Assembly: GCA_028284865.1 (NCBI GenBank) | Contig: JANQQV010000007.1 | Coordinates: forward strand, 230,607 to 294,606 | Direction of reading: 5' to 3' | From: Rhodothermales bacterium | GTDB taxonomy: Bacteria > Bacteroidota > Rhodothermia > Rhodothermales > UBA10348 | Length of the DNA stretch: 64,000 bases | Shown here: in pieces, positions 44,578 to 54,806 of the stretch | Layout: each line of letters starts with the position of its first letter | Position numbering within the stretch: position 1 is the stretch's first letter | Position numbers and translations under genes: made by a program | The notes under the pieces: generated by a model | The model's input: only the letters and a program-made list of their open reading frames with translations | Database searches by the model: none | Told to the model about the DNA's origin: nothing

Positions 44578-45228
44578 ATGTCTGATCAGGACCCCCGGAA
44601 TACCTCACCCGACGCTGATGACCAGATCATCAGCGGTCACATGTATGACGGCATTGAGGAATATGACAACCCGATGCCGCCGTGGTGGGTGTGGATTTTC
44701 GTTCTCTCTGTAGTCTGGACCCCATTTTACATTTTGGGTGTCCACCAGTTTGGCTGGATCAATACCTATGAGGATGATCTCGCCGCAAAGCAAGCCGAAA
44801 TCCAGGAACTGCGTGCAGCCGCCGAGGCAGCCAGCCCGGTTCAGGATATCGATGACGCCTTTGTCGCCTCCTTTTTCGGCAATGCCGAGGCAGAAGCCGC
44901 TGGAGCCGCCACGTTCGGCGCCTACTGTGCAGCTTGCCATGGAAGCGCAGGTGAAGGCCTTATCGGTCCCAACCTGACCGATGACTACTGGATTTACGAC
45001 GATTCGCCCCTGTCGCAGTTCATGATCATCACGAATGGCATCCTTGACAAAGGAATGACTCCATGGGAGTCCATTCTGACGGTCGATGAGCGCGCACAAC
45101 TCGTCGCCTATGTGAAGACGCTGCGCGGTACGAACCCGCCGAATGCCAAGGAGCCCCAGGGCGACCTCGTTGAGCCCGATTCCGAGACGGATGACGAAGC
45201 CGAAGGCGACGGCGCTACGGCCCCATAG
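44578..45228 (+). CDS. ccoP: cbb3-type cytochrome c oxidase subunit III (single heme c motif)
   Basis: DGIEEYDNPMPPWWVWIFVLSVVWTPFYILGVH; one CAACH motif; start MSDQDPRNTS. Confidence 0.92.
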   Translation: MSDQDPRNTSPDADDQIISGHMYDGIEEYDNPMPPWWVWIFVLSVVWTPFYILGVHQFGWINTYEDDLAAKQAEIQELRAAAEAASPVQDIDDAFVASFFGNAEAEAAGAATFGAYCAACHGSAGEGLIGPNLTDDYWIYDDSPLSQFMIITNGILDKGMTPWESILTVDERAQLVAYVKTLRGTNPPNAKEPQGDLVEPDSETDDEAEGDGATAP

Positions 45229-45264
45229 AGCCCGCAGGAGCCTGAGTTGAGGCTCCGCCCATTC

Positions 45265-45296
45265 GTGCGCGGCGCGCCGGAAGGCGCGCCGCGCAC
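45265..45296. terminator. Strong hairpin after ccoP (possible terminator/processing element)
   Basis: GTGCGCGGCGCGCC-GGAA-GGCGCGCCGCGCAC, 14-bp perfect stem; no T-tract on + strand. Confidence 0.65.
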
Positions 45297-45378
45297 AACC
45301 CTACCCCACGACCCAATCCCCAGCCATTCGACGTCCCCCGCCCGGCGAGTGTCATGAGGAAGACGCGATCAAGGCGAC

Positions 45379-46830
45379 ATGAGCGATTCAAGCTGGAACA
45401 CTGGAGCGGAAGCCCCTCGCATCCTCGATTCTCCTGAGGAGGTCCTTACCACGCTGACCAAGGACGGGAAACGCCGCTGGCTATACCCTGTCGAAAGCAA
45501 GGGCCGCTACCATATGGCCAGGAAGGTCCTGGCATACTTCCTGATGGTCCTGTTTATCGCGATCCCCTGGATTCCGATCAACGGAAAACCAGCACTCATG
45601 CTGGACTTCGTCCATCGCGAGTTTGCCATCCTGGGGTTGACCTTCTATCCGACTGACACCATCCTGCTGATGGTGTTCATGATTGGAATCCTGCTGACCG
45701 TCGTGCTACTCACGGCCCTACTGGGGCGCGTCTGGTGCGGGTGGGGCTGTCCTCAGACGGTGTACCTGGAGTTCCTGTTCAGGCCTATCGAGCGCTTCAT
45801 CGAGGGCGCTGAGCACGTCCGCAAACGCCGCAATGAAGGACCCCGCACTTTCGACTGGTTCTGGCGGAAAGCTGTGAAGATCACCATCTTCTTTGCCATC
45901 TCTCTCGTTCTCTCCCACACGTTTGTAGCCTATTTCGTGGGTTGGGAGAACTTGCTGGTCTGGCTGCAGGGTGATCCACGCGAACATTGGGGTTTCTTCC
46001 TCATCTCGGCGCTCACTACCGGCCTAATCTTGTATGACTTCGGATACTTCCGCGAGCAGATGTGCACCATCGCATGCCCGTATGCCCGCATGCAGTCCAT
46101 CATGCTGGATCGCGATTCCCTGATCGTCTCCTACGACCCGAACCGCGGTGAACCGCGTGCCCGTCGCTCCAAGAAGATCATGGCGCAGGAAGCCGCTGGC
46201 GAAATCGCAGCGAAGGGAGACTGCATCGACTGCTTTGCCTGTGTGCGGACCTGCCCAACCGGGATCGACATTCGCGACGGACTCCAGATGGAGTGTATTG
46301 CCTGTACACAGTGCATCGATGCCTGTGACAGCATCATGGATCGCATCGAGAAGCCACGTGGCCTGATCCGTTACACCTCGGAAAACGTGCTCGAAGGTGG
46401 AAGAACAAAGGTCCTTCGCGCCCGCACGTTCATCTACTCGGCCCTCATCATCCTGATCTTCTCGGCCTTTACGTTCGTACTCACCACGCGGGATGCCTAC
46501 GACATCAATATTGGCCGCGTGGTAGGCGAGCCATTTACCGAGCTTCCGGATGACCGAATCGCGAACCGCCTGCGCTTCCGCGTACGGAATCAGACGGCAG
46601 AGACGTCCTCGTTTGACATCGCTCCTGTTGCTCCGCAGTCCATGGAAATGCGCATTGTGGGCGCCTCCCCAGTCGAGCTGGAGCCAGGAGAAATGACACG
46701 CGTCGAGACCTGGGTCATTCTCCCGAAATCCGCGTTTGAGGGCACGAGCCTGGAGGGACAATTCGAATTGTCCTTCAGCGACGGCCTTTCTGAGGTCCTT
46801 TCTTACACGCTGCTCGGCCCGAACCAATAA
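45379..46830 (+). CDS. ccoG: Cytochrome c oxidase accessory protein CcoG
   Basis: RVWCGWGCPQTVYLEFLFRPIERFIEG; ferredoxin motifs CIDCFACVRTCPTGIDIRDGLQMECIACTQCIDACD. Confidence 0.95.
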   Translation: MSDSSWNTGAEAPRILDSPEEVLTTLTKDGKRRWLYPVESKGRYHMARKVLAYFLMVLFIAIPWIPINGKPALMLDFVHREFAILGLTFYPTDTILLMVFMIGILLTVVLLTALLGRVWCGWGCPQTVYLEFLFRPIERFIEGAEHVRKRRNEGPRTFDWFWRKAVKITIFFAISLVLSHTFVAYFVGWENLLVWLQGDPREHWGFFLISALTTGLILYDFGYFREQMCTIACPYARMQSIMLDRDSLIVSYDPNRGEPRARRSKKIMAQEAAGEIAAKGDCIDCFACVRTCPTGIDIRDGLQMECIACTQCIDACDSIMDRIEKPRGLIRYTSENVLEGGRTKVLRARTFIYSALIILIFSAFTFVLTTRDAYDINIGRVVGEPFTELPDDRIANRLRFRVRNQTAETSSFDIAPVAPQSMEMRIVGASPVELEPGEMTRVETWVILPKSAFEGTSLEGQFELSFSDGLSEVLSYTLLGPNQ

Positions 46831-46851
46831 TACCCTGATCCCAATACGTCC

Positions 46852-47343
46852 ATGAAAGGATTCATTGACAAAGGCTATGGATGGCCCCTGCTCGTCGTAA
46901 CGCTGCTCGTCAGCAGTGTCGTGATGATGGGACTGGTTGTGATGGCCGCTCGTTCTGACGGCGGCGCTCAGGTCGTAGATGACTATTACCAACAGGCCGT
47001 TCAGTGGGACTCACTGAGCGCTGTCCGCAATCAGGCGAGCAAGCTCGGTTGGCATGCCGAGCTGGAACTCAGCCGCTCTGGGACAGGCATTGAAGGCCGC
47101 GTCATTGTGACAGATTCGACCGGGCTCCCCGTCGCTGACCGTGACGCCGTCGTCCAACTGCGCAGACCCCAGTTCGCTCAAGCCGTACACGAGGCGGCTG
47201 CATCCGCAGGTGACCAACCTGGCACATGGGGATTCTCCATTGATGTGTCAGACGCGGGATTGTGGGATGTCCAACTGGTGCTGACAACGCCCAGCGATCC
47301 GTCGGATGTCGTCCAATTCGAATGGCGTCGGGAATTGCGATGA
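46852..47343 (+). CDS. ccoH: FixH/CcoH-family protein
   Basis: Single TM; VDDYYQQAVQWDSLSAVRNQASKLGW typical of FixH; located between ccoG and ccoI. Confidence 0.88.
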   Translation: MKGFIDKGYGWPLLVVTLLVSSVVMMGLVVMAARSDGGAQVVDDYYQQAVQWDSLSAVRNQASKLGWHAELELSRSGTGIEGRVIVTDSTGLPVADRDAVVQLRRPQFAQAVHEAAASAGDQPGTWGFSIDVSDAGLWDVQLVLTTPSDPSDVVQFEWRRELR

Positions 47344-49829
47344 GTGCCCCCGCGCAGGAGGCGTCTGTTCAGCAGACGGATTGTATTCATTGTGGCTTGC
47401 CGATCCCCTCGGACCGGATCGAGAACCACAACGACTTTTGCTGCACCGGCTGTGAGTCGGTCTACGCCATCCTGCACGAGTCGGGCCTGGATGAAACGTA
47501 TTACCGCCTCCGGGATGCGTCTGGAAGGAAATCCATGCGGCGCCCGGCGCGAACGAATCATCAGACAGGGCTCCTCGAGGAACTGGATTCGGAAGTCTTT
47601 CTCGAAAACCACTCCACACGACTGGACGGGGGCACCTACCGAACCCATTTATATCTGGATGGCGTGCATTGCGCCGCGTGCGTCTGGCTGGTCGAACGGC
47701 TCCCACAGGAAATGGATGGCGTATCAAATGCGCATCTAAACCTGCCCCGAGCCAGACTCACCGTCGATTGGGATCCAGCCGCCCAACACCTTTCGGGGAT
47801 CGCGGAGTGGCTGGCTTCATTCGGATATGCGGTACAGCCCCGTGTAGACGGTGAAGATGCGCCCGAATCCCGAGAGGAACGCAAGCTGCTGATTCGGATG
47901 GGCGTGGCGTGGGCCTTGGCGGGTAATATCATGCTGCTCGCCTTCTCGCTCTATTCCGGCCTGGGCGATGAAAATCCGAACCTGTTCCACGCTGCGAGGG
48001 GCTTGAGCCTGTTGCTGGCCATTCCTTCCGTGTTCTACGGGGGAGCCGTCTTTTTCAGCAAGGCGTGGCACTCCATCCGCCTTTCCTGGAAGCTCCGGAC
48101 CATTCGGCACCTGCACATGGACACGCCGATATCGATCGGCATCCTGGCTGGCTTTGGTGCATCGATGCATGCCACCATCACCGGAACGGGAGAAGTCTGG
48201 TTTGACTCCGTGGCCGTGCTCATTGCAGCCTTGCTCTCCGCGCGCTGGCTTCAGCTGCGTGCTCGTCGTATGGCCGGGGACTCCACCGAACGACTGCTGG
48301 CCCTCCTCCCCACACTGGCCCGTCGTCAGGACGGGAAAACCGTTCGCGCCGACGACCTGAAGCCTGGCGATCGCATCATCGTGCGGGCAGGCGAACTTCT
48401 GCCTGTCGATGGCGAAGTTGTTGAGGGATCGTCGTTGATCAACTCATCCATCCTGTCAGGCGAATCCGTTCCGCAGCGCCACGAGGTCGGCAACCAGGTT
48501 CATGCTGGCACCACCAACGAAACCGGGACCCTCGTTGTCGAAGTGCGCTCCGCCGGTCACGCCACGCGGATCGGAAGGCTCTTGTCGCTGGTGAGCGATC
48601 CAGGTGATGACGCCCCGCGCATCCTGGGATTGGCTGATCGTATCGGGGGGTTGTTCACCGTCACGGTCCTGGGGATTGCCATCCTGGCCACCGTCGTCTG
48701 GAGCATCATCGAGCCGACGGAAACAGTGATGCACCTGGTGGCCTTTCTGGTGATCACGTGTCCGTGCGCGCTTGGCATGGCGACGCCGCTTGCGTTGGCT
48801 GTTGGAACAGGACGAGCTGCTCGCAGGGGTATTTTCGTCAAGTCTGAGTCGGTCGTGGATGGTCTCAACCAAATCGACACCGTCATTCTCGATAAAACGG
48901 GTACCGTGACGGAGGGCATCATGACCGTGTCGGCCGTTCACGGAGATGAAACGCTCCTTCCACTGGCTGCCGCCATCGAGCAGGAGTCCAATCATCCCAT
49001 CGCGCGAGCCATAGTTCGCCACCTTCCGAATGCCTCATCTATTGTGGCGTCTAACGTCACTCATCACCCCGGGCAGGGCGTTTCTGGTAGCGTTCTTGAG
49101 GCTGGCGAACAGGTCGATATGCGCATTGGCCGGTTTGACTGGGTGCTGGATGTGTTCGAAGGTGATCCATCGGTTCTGAATGACCTCCAATCGGCCGTCC
49201 ACGATGCAGCTGAGCGCGGCGAAACCGTCATCGCTGTGGCGTCCCGTTATCGAGCCATGGCGGTCAGTCTGACCGATCCCGTTCGGGACTCGAGCCTCCC
49301 CCTCACCCAGACGCTGCATGATCGCGGTATTCGCGTGATCCTGTGCTCGGGAGACGATGAGCGAACAACCCGGATGGTAGGTACCTCGTTGGGCCTGGCC
49401 GAGTCAGACGCGTTGGGCCGGTACTCCCCTGAAGACAAGCAGCGTCTGGTCGATGGCCTGAAAGAAGCCGGTCATGCCGTTGCCATGGTAGGCGACGGTG
49501 TCAACGACACCGGAGCCCTCAAAGCAGCTGATGTCGGTATTGCTGTGGCCAGCGCATCTGCCGCATCCCGTGTGGCTGCGGATGCCTACACAACCCGACC
49601 GGGGTTGGAAGCGGTCGTGGAATTGATTCGTGAGTCTCGAGGAGTCCTGCGCGTGATTCGACGCAATCTCGGATTCTCGCTATTCTACAACGTGGCTGGC
49701 GGGACCGCGGCCTTGCTTGGAATCGTGACCCCGTTGTTTGCCGCCGTGGCCATGCCGATCAGTTCGTTCGTCGTGGTGTTGTCCTCGATTCGACAACGGA
49801 CTTTTCGCGATCCAGCCCGTAGCTCATGA
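47340..49829 (+). CDS. ccoI: Copper-translocating P-type ATPase (CcoI/FixI)
   Basis: [99 protein letters not shown] overlap with ccoH. Confidence 0.96.
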   Translation: MSAPAQEASVQQTDCIHCGLPIPSDRIENHNDFCCTGCESVYAILHESGLDETYYRLRDASGRKSMRRPARTNHQTGLLEELDSEVFLENHSTRLDGGTYRTHLYLDGVHCAACVWLVERLPQEMDGVSNAHLNLPRARLTVDWDPAAQHLSGIAEWLASFGYAVQPRVDGEDAPESREERKLLIRMGVAWALAGNIMLLAFSLYSGLGDENPNLFHAARGLSLLLAIPSVFYGGAVFFSKAWHSIRLSWKLRTIRHLHMDTPISIGILAGFGASMHATITGTGEVWFDSVAVLIAALLSARWLQLRARRMAGDSTERLLALLPTLARRQDGKTVRADDLKPGDRIIVRAGELLPVDGEVVEGSSLINSSILSGESVPQRHEVGNQVHAGTTNETGTLVVEVRSAGHATRIGRLLSLVSDPGDDAPRILGLADRIGGLFTVTVLGIAILATVVWSIIEPTETVMHLVAFLVITCPCALGMATPLALAVGTGRAARRGIFVKSESVVDGLNQIDTVILDKTGTVTEGIMTVSAVHGDETLLPLAAAIEQESNHPIARAIVRHLPNASSIVASNVTHHPGQGVSGSVLEAGEQVDMRIGRFDWVLDVFEGDPSVLNDLQSAVHDAAERGETVIAVASRYRAMAVSLTDPVRDSSLPLTQTLHDRGIRVILCSGDDERTTRMVGTSLGLAESDALGRYSPEDKQRLVDGLKEAGHAVAMVGDGVNDTGALKAADVGIAVASASAASRVAADAYTTRPGLEAVVELIRESRGVLRVIRRNLGFSLFYNVAGGTAALLGIVTPLFAAVAMPISSFVVVLSSIRQRTFRDPARSS

Positions 49830-50080
49830 ACGTCCTCTACTTCCTGGTACCTCTTGCGCTGCTCCTGGCAGCCGTAGGCGTGGCAGCATTTGTTTGGTCT
49901 GTCCGTACCGGGCAGTTCGACGATGTCGACACACCGGGCATGCGCATACTCCTGGAAGACGAGCTGGAAGAAGAGGCCTCAGCCCATCGTGTGCGATCCG
50001 CCTCCCATGATGAGAGCCATGAGGCCCGTGCCTCGAAGGATGGTGTAGACCCCAAACAGGACAACGAGCCAGCCGGATAG
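49826..50080 (+). CDS. ccoS: cbb3-type cytochrome oxidase assembly protein CcoS
   Basis: [45 protein letters not shown], canonical CcoS; ATGA overlap with ccoI. Confidence 0.93.
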   Translation: MNVLYFLVPLALLLAAVGVAAFVWSVRTGQFDDVDTPGMRILLEDELEEEASAHRVRSASHDESHEARASKDGVDPKQDNEPAG

Positions 50081-50704
50081 GCTGGACAACCGTGATTTCC
50101 AGGCAGGCGGAATCACAGCCGTCAATTGGGCAGCCACCCAGAGTGATGGAATTGTCCCCAGGCCGAACACGACCATGAACGTGGCAGAGCCTGACGCGGA
50201 CCCCATCGAAAGGGCCATGGCCAAGGCCGCATACACCAACCCACAAGGCAGCAATCCATTCAGGAAACCCATGCCCGAGCGGGCTGCCAATGAGTCCCGC
50301 TTCAGGAGCTTGGCAAACCGAGAGACGAATCCGCCAGATGCCGCTGGCGGATTGAAACGTGCGAATCCGGGCCAGCCGAGCAAATGCCCGCCCACGATGA
50401 TCATGGCGATACCGGCCAGCCAGGCCAGCACTGAGGCTCCCCCCTTTATTGAACCAATCTGAGCACCTAGCACCCCGATGGCGAGCCCAATAGCCGCGTA
50501 GGCGGTCGTTTTACCTACAACGTACGCCAGAAAACGGGCATTCAACCCGACTCGCGCTGCCCCGGTGTTCGCGAGGACCGCAAATCCGCCACACATCCCA
50601 ATGCAGTGCAGACTGCCGCCCAGACTGAGCGCAAGTGCCATCCCCAGAGAAGCCCCCTCCATCATCCCAGCAATCCGCGTTTCATTCGTTGAGTCCGCTG
50701 CCAT
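49979..50704 (-). CDS. Sulfite exporter TauE/SafE family protein (cbb3-associated)
   Basis: [55 protein letters not shown]; convergent with and overlapping ccoS. Confidence 0.92.
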   Translation of the reverse strand: MAADSTNETRIAGMMEGASLGMALALSLGGSLHCIGMCGGFAVLANTGAARVGLNARFLAYVVGKTTAYAAIGLAIGVLGAQIGSIKGGASVLAWLAGIAMIIVGGHLLGWPGFARFNPPAASGGFVSRFAKLLKRDSLAARSGMGFLNGLLPCGLVYAALAMALSMGSASGSATFMVVFGLGTIPSLWVAAQLTAVIPPAWKSRLSSLSGWLVVLFGVYTILRGTGLMALIMGGGSHTMG

Positions 50705-50737
50705 TGACCGTAGAAAAGGTACTGCGTACCATCCTTC

Positions 50738-51409
50738 ATGACCACGCCCGGAATGAATTCTGACAGCCTTGGATACTCTGTAGAGGATGCCGTCGCGCAT
50801 CTTTCAGCAGCCGATCCGGCCATGGGAGCACTGATTCACGCAGTTGGCCCCTTCAATGCAACGTTGCGACCCGCGGGAGACCCGTTTGAAGCCCTCTCGG
50901 AGTCGATCGCCTATCAACAGCTCTCCGGGAAAGCAGCCGCCACCATCTACGGGCGTTTCAAAGCTTTGCTCAGCACGCCGGAATCCCCGAATCCGACGGA
51001 GGTTTTAGCTCTTTCGGACGAAACGATGCGCTCTGCTGGATTGTCGCGTGCAAAAACCATCGCCATCAAGGACCTTGCCGCACGGACGTTGGACGGCACC
51101 ATCCCCACGGCGGCCGAGCTTCACGACCTGGACGATCAGGAAATCATTGATCGCTTCACCATTGTGCGCGGAATCGGCCCCTGGTCGGTCAAGATGTACC
51201 TGATGTTTCGCATGGGGCGGCCCGATGTGCTGCCTCACACGGATCTGGGAATTCGGAAGGGCCTTCAGCGCTTGGATGGGATGAAAGACATGCCGGCACC
51301 CAAAGCGGTCATTGAGCGAGCGATCCCGTGGCAACCCTACCGGACCATGGCTTCCTGGTACTTATGGCGCTGCCTGGAGCTGGAAGACGACCGCTGGTTG
51401 CCTGCTTAG
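50738..51409 (+). CDS. DNA-3-methyladenine glycosylase II-like (HhH-GPD, AlkA family)
   Basis: FEALSESIAYQQLSGKAAATIYGRF; TIVRGIGPWSVKMYLMFRMGRPDVLPHTDLGIRKGL; WQPYRTMASWYLWR. Confidence 0.92.
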   Translation: MTTPGMNSDSLGYSVEDAVAHLSAADPAMGALIHAVGPFNATLRPAGDPFEALSESIAYQQLSGKAAATIYGRFKALLSTPESPNPTEVLALSDETMRSAGLSRAKTIAIKDLAARTLDGTIPTAAELHDLDDQEIIDRFTIVRGIGPWSVKMYLMFRMGRPDVLPHTDLGIRKGLQRLDGMKDMPAPKAVIERAIPWQPYRTMASWYLWRCLELEDDRWLPA

Positions 51410-51413
51410 GCCC

Positions 51414-52142
51414 TTATTCCGGTATCGGAACGGTAAATACCACGATGTGCTGTTGAGGAAGCACGTCCAGGGTCTCCCGGAATCTGAATCCGACTGACTC
51501 TCCTTCCCGGATGATCTGCGCTTCGCTCATGCGTCTGAGATCAGGAATCGGTATGGTGGCGTCCTCAGCACGGTATTCCACAAGCACCAAACGACCTCCC
51601 GGTTTCAACGCGTACAACAGCCCTTCCAGCATTTCCCGCGGATGATCGAACTCGTGGTACGAGGAAACGATCAGGGCAAGGTCGAGGCGATTTTCAGGCA
51701 AGGACGGATCGTCCACCGCACCGAGGACGGACGTAACGTTGCGGATTCCCGAACGCTCGGCACGAACCCGGATCGTGTCCACCATGGCTTGCTGCACGTC
51801 GACAGCGTACACGCGACCTGACGGTACTTCGTCGGCCAGACGGAATGTGAAAAAGCCGGTGCCGGAGCCGATATCCGCAACCACATCCGATGGACTTAGC
51901 GAGAGGGCTCTGAGCAAGCGAACGGGCAATTCTTCGTCATCCCGTTCGGGTCTTTCCCACCAGCCCGTTTCAACTTCAGACGTCGAAACGTCCGCAATCT
52001 CCCGACCCATGTACTCCTTGCCTGAACCATCCGGATCGCCCGAGTCCACGGAACGATAGACCGGGTCGTCGCTGCATCCTCCGATGAGGAGAATCAGACA
52101 GACCATCGAGATTCGGCTGATCGCTGTAGCGAATGATCCCAT
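51414..52142 (-). CDS. Class I SAM-dependent methyltransferase with predicted lipoprotein signal
   Basis: MGSFATAISRISMVCLILLIGGCSDD (lipobox) followed by VVADIGSGTGFFTFRLADEVPSGRVYAVDVQQAMV. Confidence 0.82.
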   Translation of the reverse strand: MGSFATAISRISMVCLILLIGGCSDDPVYRSVDSGDPDGSGKEYMGREIADVSTSEVETGWWERPERDDEELPVRLLRALSLSPSDVVADIGSGTGFFTFRLADEVPSGRVYAVDVQQAMVDTIRVRAERSGIRNVTSVLGAVDDPSLPENRLDLALIVSSYHEFDHPREMLEGLLYALKPGGRLVLVEYRAEDATIPIPDLRRMSEAQIIREGESVGFRFRETLDVLPQQHIVVFTVPIPE

Positions 52143-52312
52143 GCAAGGACAAGGATGCGTTCGGAAGAACTCCAGTGAAGGGCCGTGTACGCCCGTTCGG
52201 TGCGAGTGTTTTGGGCAAGAGCGACTGCCCAGAATAAATCGCTGACTCCTTGGAAGGCTGTCTCAAGAGAAGGCAGATGCGATTGCTATAAAACGATGCC
52301 GGGCGGGCCGCT

Positions 52313-52343
52313 TCGCGGCCCGCCCGGCAGGTGTCCCTGGGGA
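52313..52343 (-). terminator. Rho-independent terminator for minus-strand small ORF (coordinates approximate, about 52300-52345)
   Basis: GCCGGGCGGGCCGC-TTC-GCGGCCCGCCCGGC, 14-bp stem; minus-strand continuation ...ATCGTTTTATAG supplies a T-tract. Confidence 0.8.
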
Positions 52344-52381
52344 TGCTACTCCCAACAAGGGTGGATTCGTGCGGTTGAATC

Positions 52382-52570
52382 TCAGTTGTCTGTCGTGAAC
52401 TGACCGTATTCGAACCAGATCAGCATGCCTTCCATGGTCTTGCCGAAAGGATAGCCTGCTTGCCGGTAGTCATCCATGGCCGTCCGGCAAAAGCCAGAAA
52501 CGATCTTGCGCATGGAGGGCGTGTTGGCACGACGGGCCTCGGTTTTACGATCAAAGTTCAGGTCCTTCAT
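52382..52570 (-). CDS. Small hypothetical protein (62 aa)
   Basis: MKDLNFDRKTEARRANTPSMRKIVSGFCRTAMDDYRQAGYPFGKTMEGMLIWFEYGQFTTDN; isolated ORF with terminator just downstream. Confidence 0.5.
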   Translation of the reverse strand: MKDLNFDRKTEARRANTPSMRKIVSGFCRTAMDDYRQAGYPFGKTMEGMLIWFEYGQFTTDN

Positions 52571-52713
52571 GGATTCGGTCGGGGGTGAAGTAAGGTTCGG
52601 CTGGCGACATTCCGGTTATCGGTCTCAACAGCTGATCCTAAATCCCCTGTGGACAAATCGACCCCTTTGGTTTGCCCAACCTGCTCCCGAGTTCTCGGGA
52701 GCGGGTTTCAGGT

Positions 52714-53301
52714 TCATTCTTCCAGCCCGAACGTCTCCTTGACAACATTCCAGTCCGTCAAGTCGATATCCTGCTTTCCGTAGAAGTAGCCATCGATGAC
52801 GACGAGCTTCATCTCCCGGTCCGGAAGGCCGCCCAGATCGATCGCGTCCGTAGATGCCTCATAGAAGACTTCCAGGAATCCGACTTCGTATCCGAAGCCC
52901 AGAGAGATCGTGTAGTCAACCGCTGGCAAATCGGCACTCTCGACACCGAACGTGTACGGCATGGCCGTCCATGTGCCCTGGTCACGGAAGAACATCAGGA
53001 TGGCGCCATCATCGACGACACTTGCCGTCAGGTCAGGGACGTCGTACTGGACAGACGCAACCGCTCCGTTATAGACGGCATCAGCCATGAAGAAGTCGAA
53101 GCCAAGAGAAAACACATTGGCATTTCCAGGAGGCCCAACCGGTCCGCGTGGTCCTTCAGGACCCACACTGTCTTCGATGATGCAGCCAGTACTTGTGACG
53201 GCCAGTGTGATGGCCATGAGCCACTGTATGGATTGCCGCGCGGTTCGCTTCGCCGAGCGCTGTCTTAATCTTCGTGAGGATCGTTGTACGGATCGTTTCA
53301 T
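52714..53301 (-). CDS. Collagen-like lipoprotein
   Basis: MKRSVQRSSRRLRQRSAKRTARQSIQWLMAITLAVTSTGCIIEDSVGPEGPRGPVGPPGNANVF: lipobox plus GPx repeats. Confidence 0.82.
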   Translation of the reverse strand: MKRSVQRSSRRLRQRSAKRTARQSIQWLMAITLAVTSTGCIIEDSVGPEGPRGPVGPPGNANVFSLGFDFFMADAVYNGAVASVQYDVPDLTASVVDDGAILMFFRDQGTWTAMPYTFGVESADLPAVDYTISLGFGYEVGFLEVFYEASTDAIDLGGLPDREMKLVVIDGYFYGKQDIDLTDWNVVKETFGLEE

Positions 53302-53492
53302 GGTCAACCTCCTGAGTCGGTTGGGTTTGGTAGAGGAAGGAGAAAGGTGAAGGAGCGTCTGAGCATTCCATGACCCCTTCTCCATCGGGACACCCGAACC
53401 CTTATCAAATGACAGACCGGATTGGCACCACGGAGCAAATCGTGCGATAGGACTCCTGAGGGCGTTTTTCAATGCGTGCTCCACTTCTCGTA

Positions 53493-53512
53493 CTGTACAC
53501 CATCCTGTACAG
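53493..53512. promoter_or_regulatory. Perfect inverted repeat CTGTACA-N6-TGTACAG (candidate operator)
   Basis: Located in divergent intergenic region between collagen-like lipoprotein and mannose-1-P guanylyltransferase. Confidence 0.4.
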
Positions 53513-53729
53513 CAACCGCCGCAGGCGCGCTCTCAGAAGGACGACCGCCGTCTTTTCGGGCCCCCGAAGTTCCTTGATCTCGAGCGGTTTCGGTGCGGAA
53601 CTACGTCCGAACCGACAACGAGGCGCACGCCGAAACCGTGGGTTGACTCGGTGGTTCTGAACCGGGCACTTCGCTTTCACCCGCAATACGGATGTACGTC
53701 TGACTGGGCGCATCCCAACACTCCGTGAC

Positions 53730-54806
53730 ATGATCCACGCAGTCATCATGGCCGGCGGTATCGGCAGCCGCTTCTGGCCCCGTAGCCGACGCAATCACCC
53801 AAAGCAGTTTTTGTCCATTGTGGGCCAGGACACGCTCATCCAGGCAACAATCGGCCGCCTCAACGGCGTGATTCCGAATGAGAACATCCACATCGTCACC
53901 AACGAGCGGTATGTGGACACGACCCGCGACCAGCTCCCCATGTTGCCGCCCGAGAACATCCTGGCGGAGCCCATTAGTCGCAATACGGCACCGTGCATCA
54001 CGTACGCGGCGATGCATATCCACCAGAAGGACCCGGACGCAACCATGGTCGTCCTTCCGGCCGACCATGTGATCCAGGATGTGCGACGATTCCAGGAAAC
54101 GCTGACGGTCGGTATCGAGAAGGCGCAGGAGCATCGCAGTCTTGTCACGATCGGAATCGAACCTTCCTATCCGGCCACCGGCTACGGGTACATCCAGTTT
54201 GATCCGGAAGACCGGGACCCGGAAGGAAACCTGACCGCCCTGTTTGTCCGCACCTTTGCCGAGAAACCGAACCTGGAAACAGCCGAACGCTTCCTCGATT
54301 CGGGCGACTTCCTATGGAATAGCGGGATGTTCATCTGGCGAACGGACTCCATCCTCCAGAATGTCGAGCAACACCTTCCTGACGTCTACGACGCCTTCTC
54401 CTGGATGACCGCAACTGATGTGGACCTTGCGGATGAGAAGGCGCTTGAGAAATCGTTCTCCACCTGCCCGGCGATTTCTATCGACTACGGTGTCATGGAG
54501 CGAGCTGACAAGGTCTACGTGGTCCCTGGTGCATTCGACTGGAGTGACGTCGGCGACTGGAAAGCGGTCTACGATCTGTCGGACAAAGGAAAATCAGGCA
54601 ATGCCATTTCAGGTCAAGCAATCGTTCATGATGCTTCACGATGCTTGATTTCGGCCCAAGACCGTCTTGTTGCCGTAGTAGGATTGGATGACGTCGTTGT
54701 CGTTGATACCGAGGATGCCCTCCTGGTATGTCACCGGGATGCCACGCAGCGAGTGAAAAACGTGGTGGACTACCTCTACACCCACCGTCTGGACGACTAC
54801 GTATGA
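53730..54806 (+). CDS. Mannose-1-phosphate guanylyltransferase
   Basis: HAVIMAGGIGSRFWPRSRRNHPKQFLSIVG; LAEPISRNTAPCITYAAMHI; VLPADHVI; FLWNSGMFIWRTDSIL; FDWSDVGDWKAVYDL. Confidence 0.96.
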   Translation: MIHAVIMAGGIGSRFWPRSRRNHPKQFLSIVGQDTLIQATIGRLNGVIPNENIHIVTNERYVDTTRDQLPMLPPENILAEPISRNTAPCITYAAMHIHQKDPDATMVVLPADHVIQDVRRFQETLTVGIEKAQEHRSLVTIGIEPSYPATGYGYIQFDPEDRDPEGNLTALFVRTFAEKPNLETAERFLDSGDFLWNSGMFIWRTDSILQNVEQHLPDVYDAFSWMTATDVDLADEKALEKSFSTCPAISIDYGVMERADKVYVVPGAFDWSDVGDWKAVYDLSDKGKSGNAISGQAIVHDASRCLISAQDRLVAVVGLDDVVVVDTEDALLVCHRDATQRVKNVVDYLYTHRLDDYV

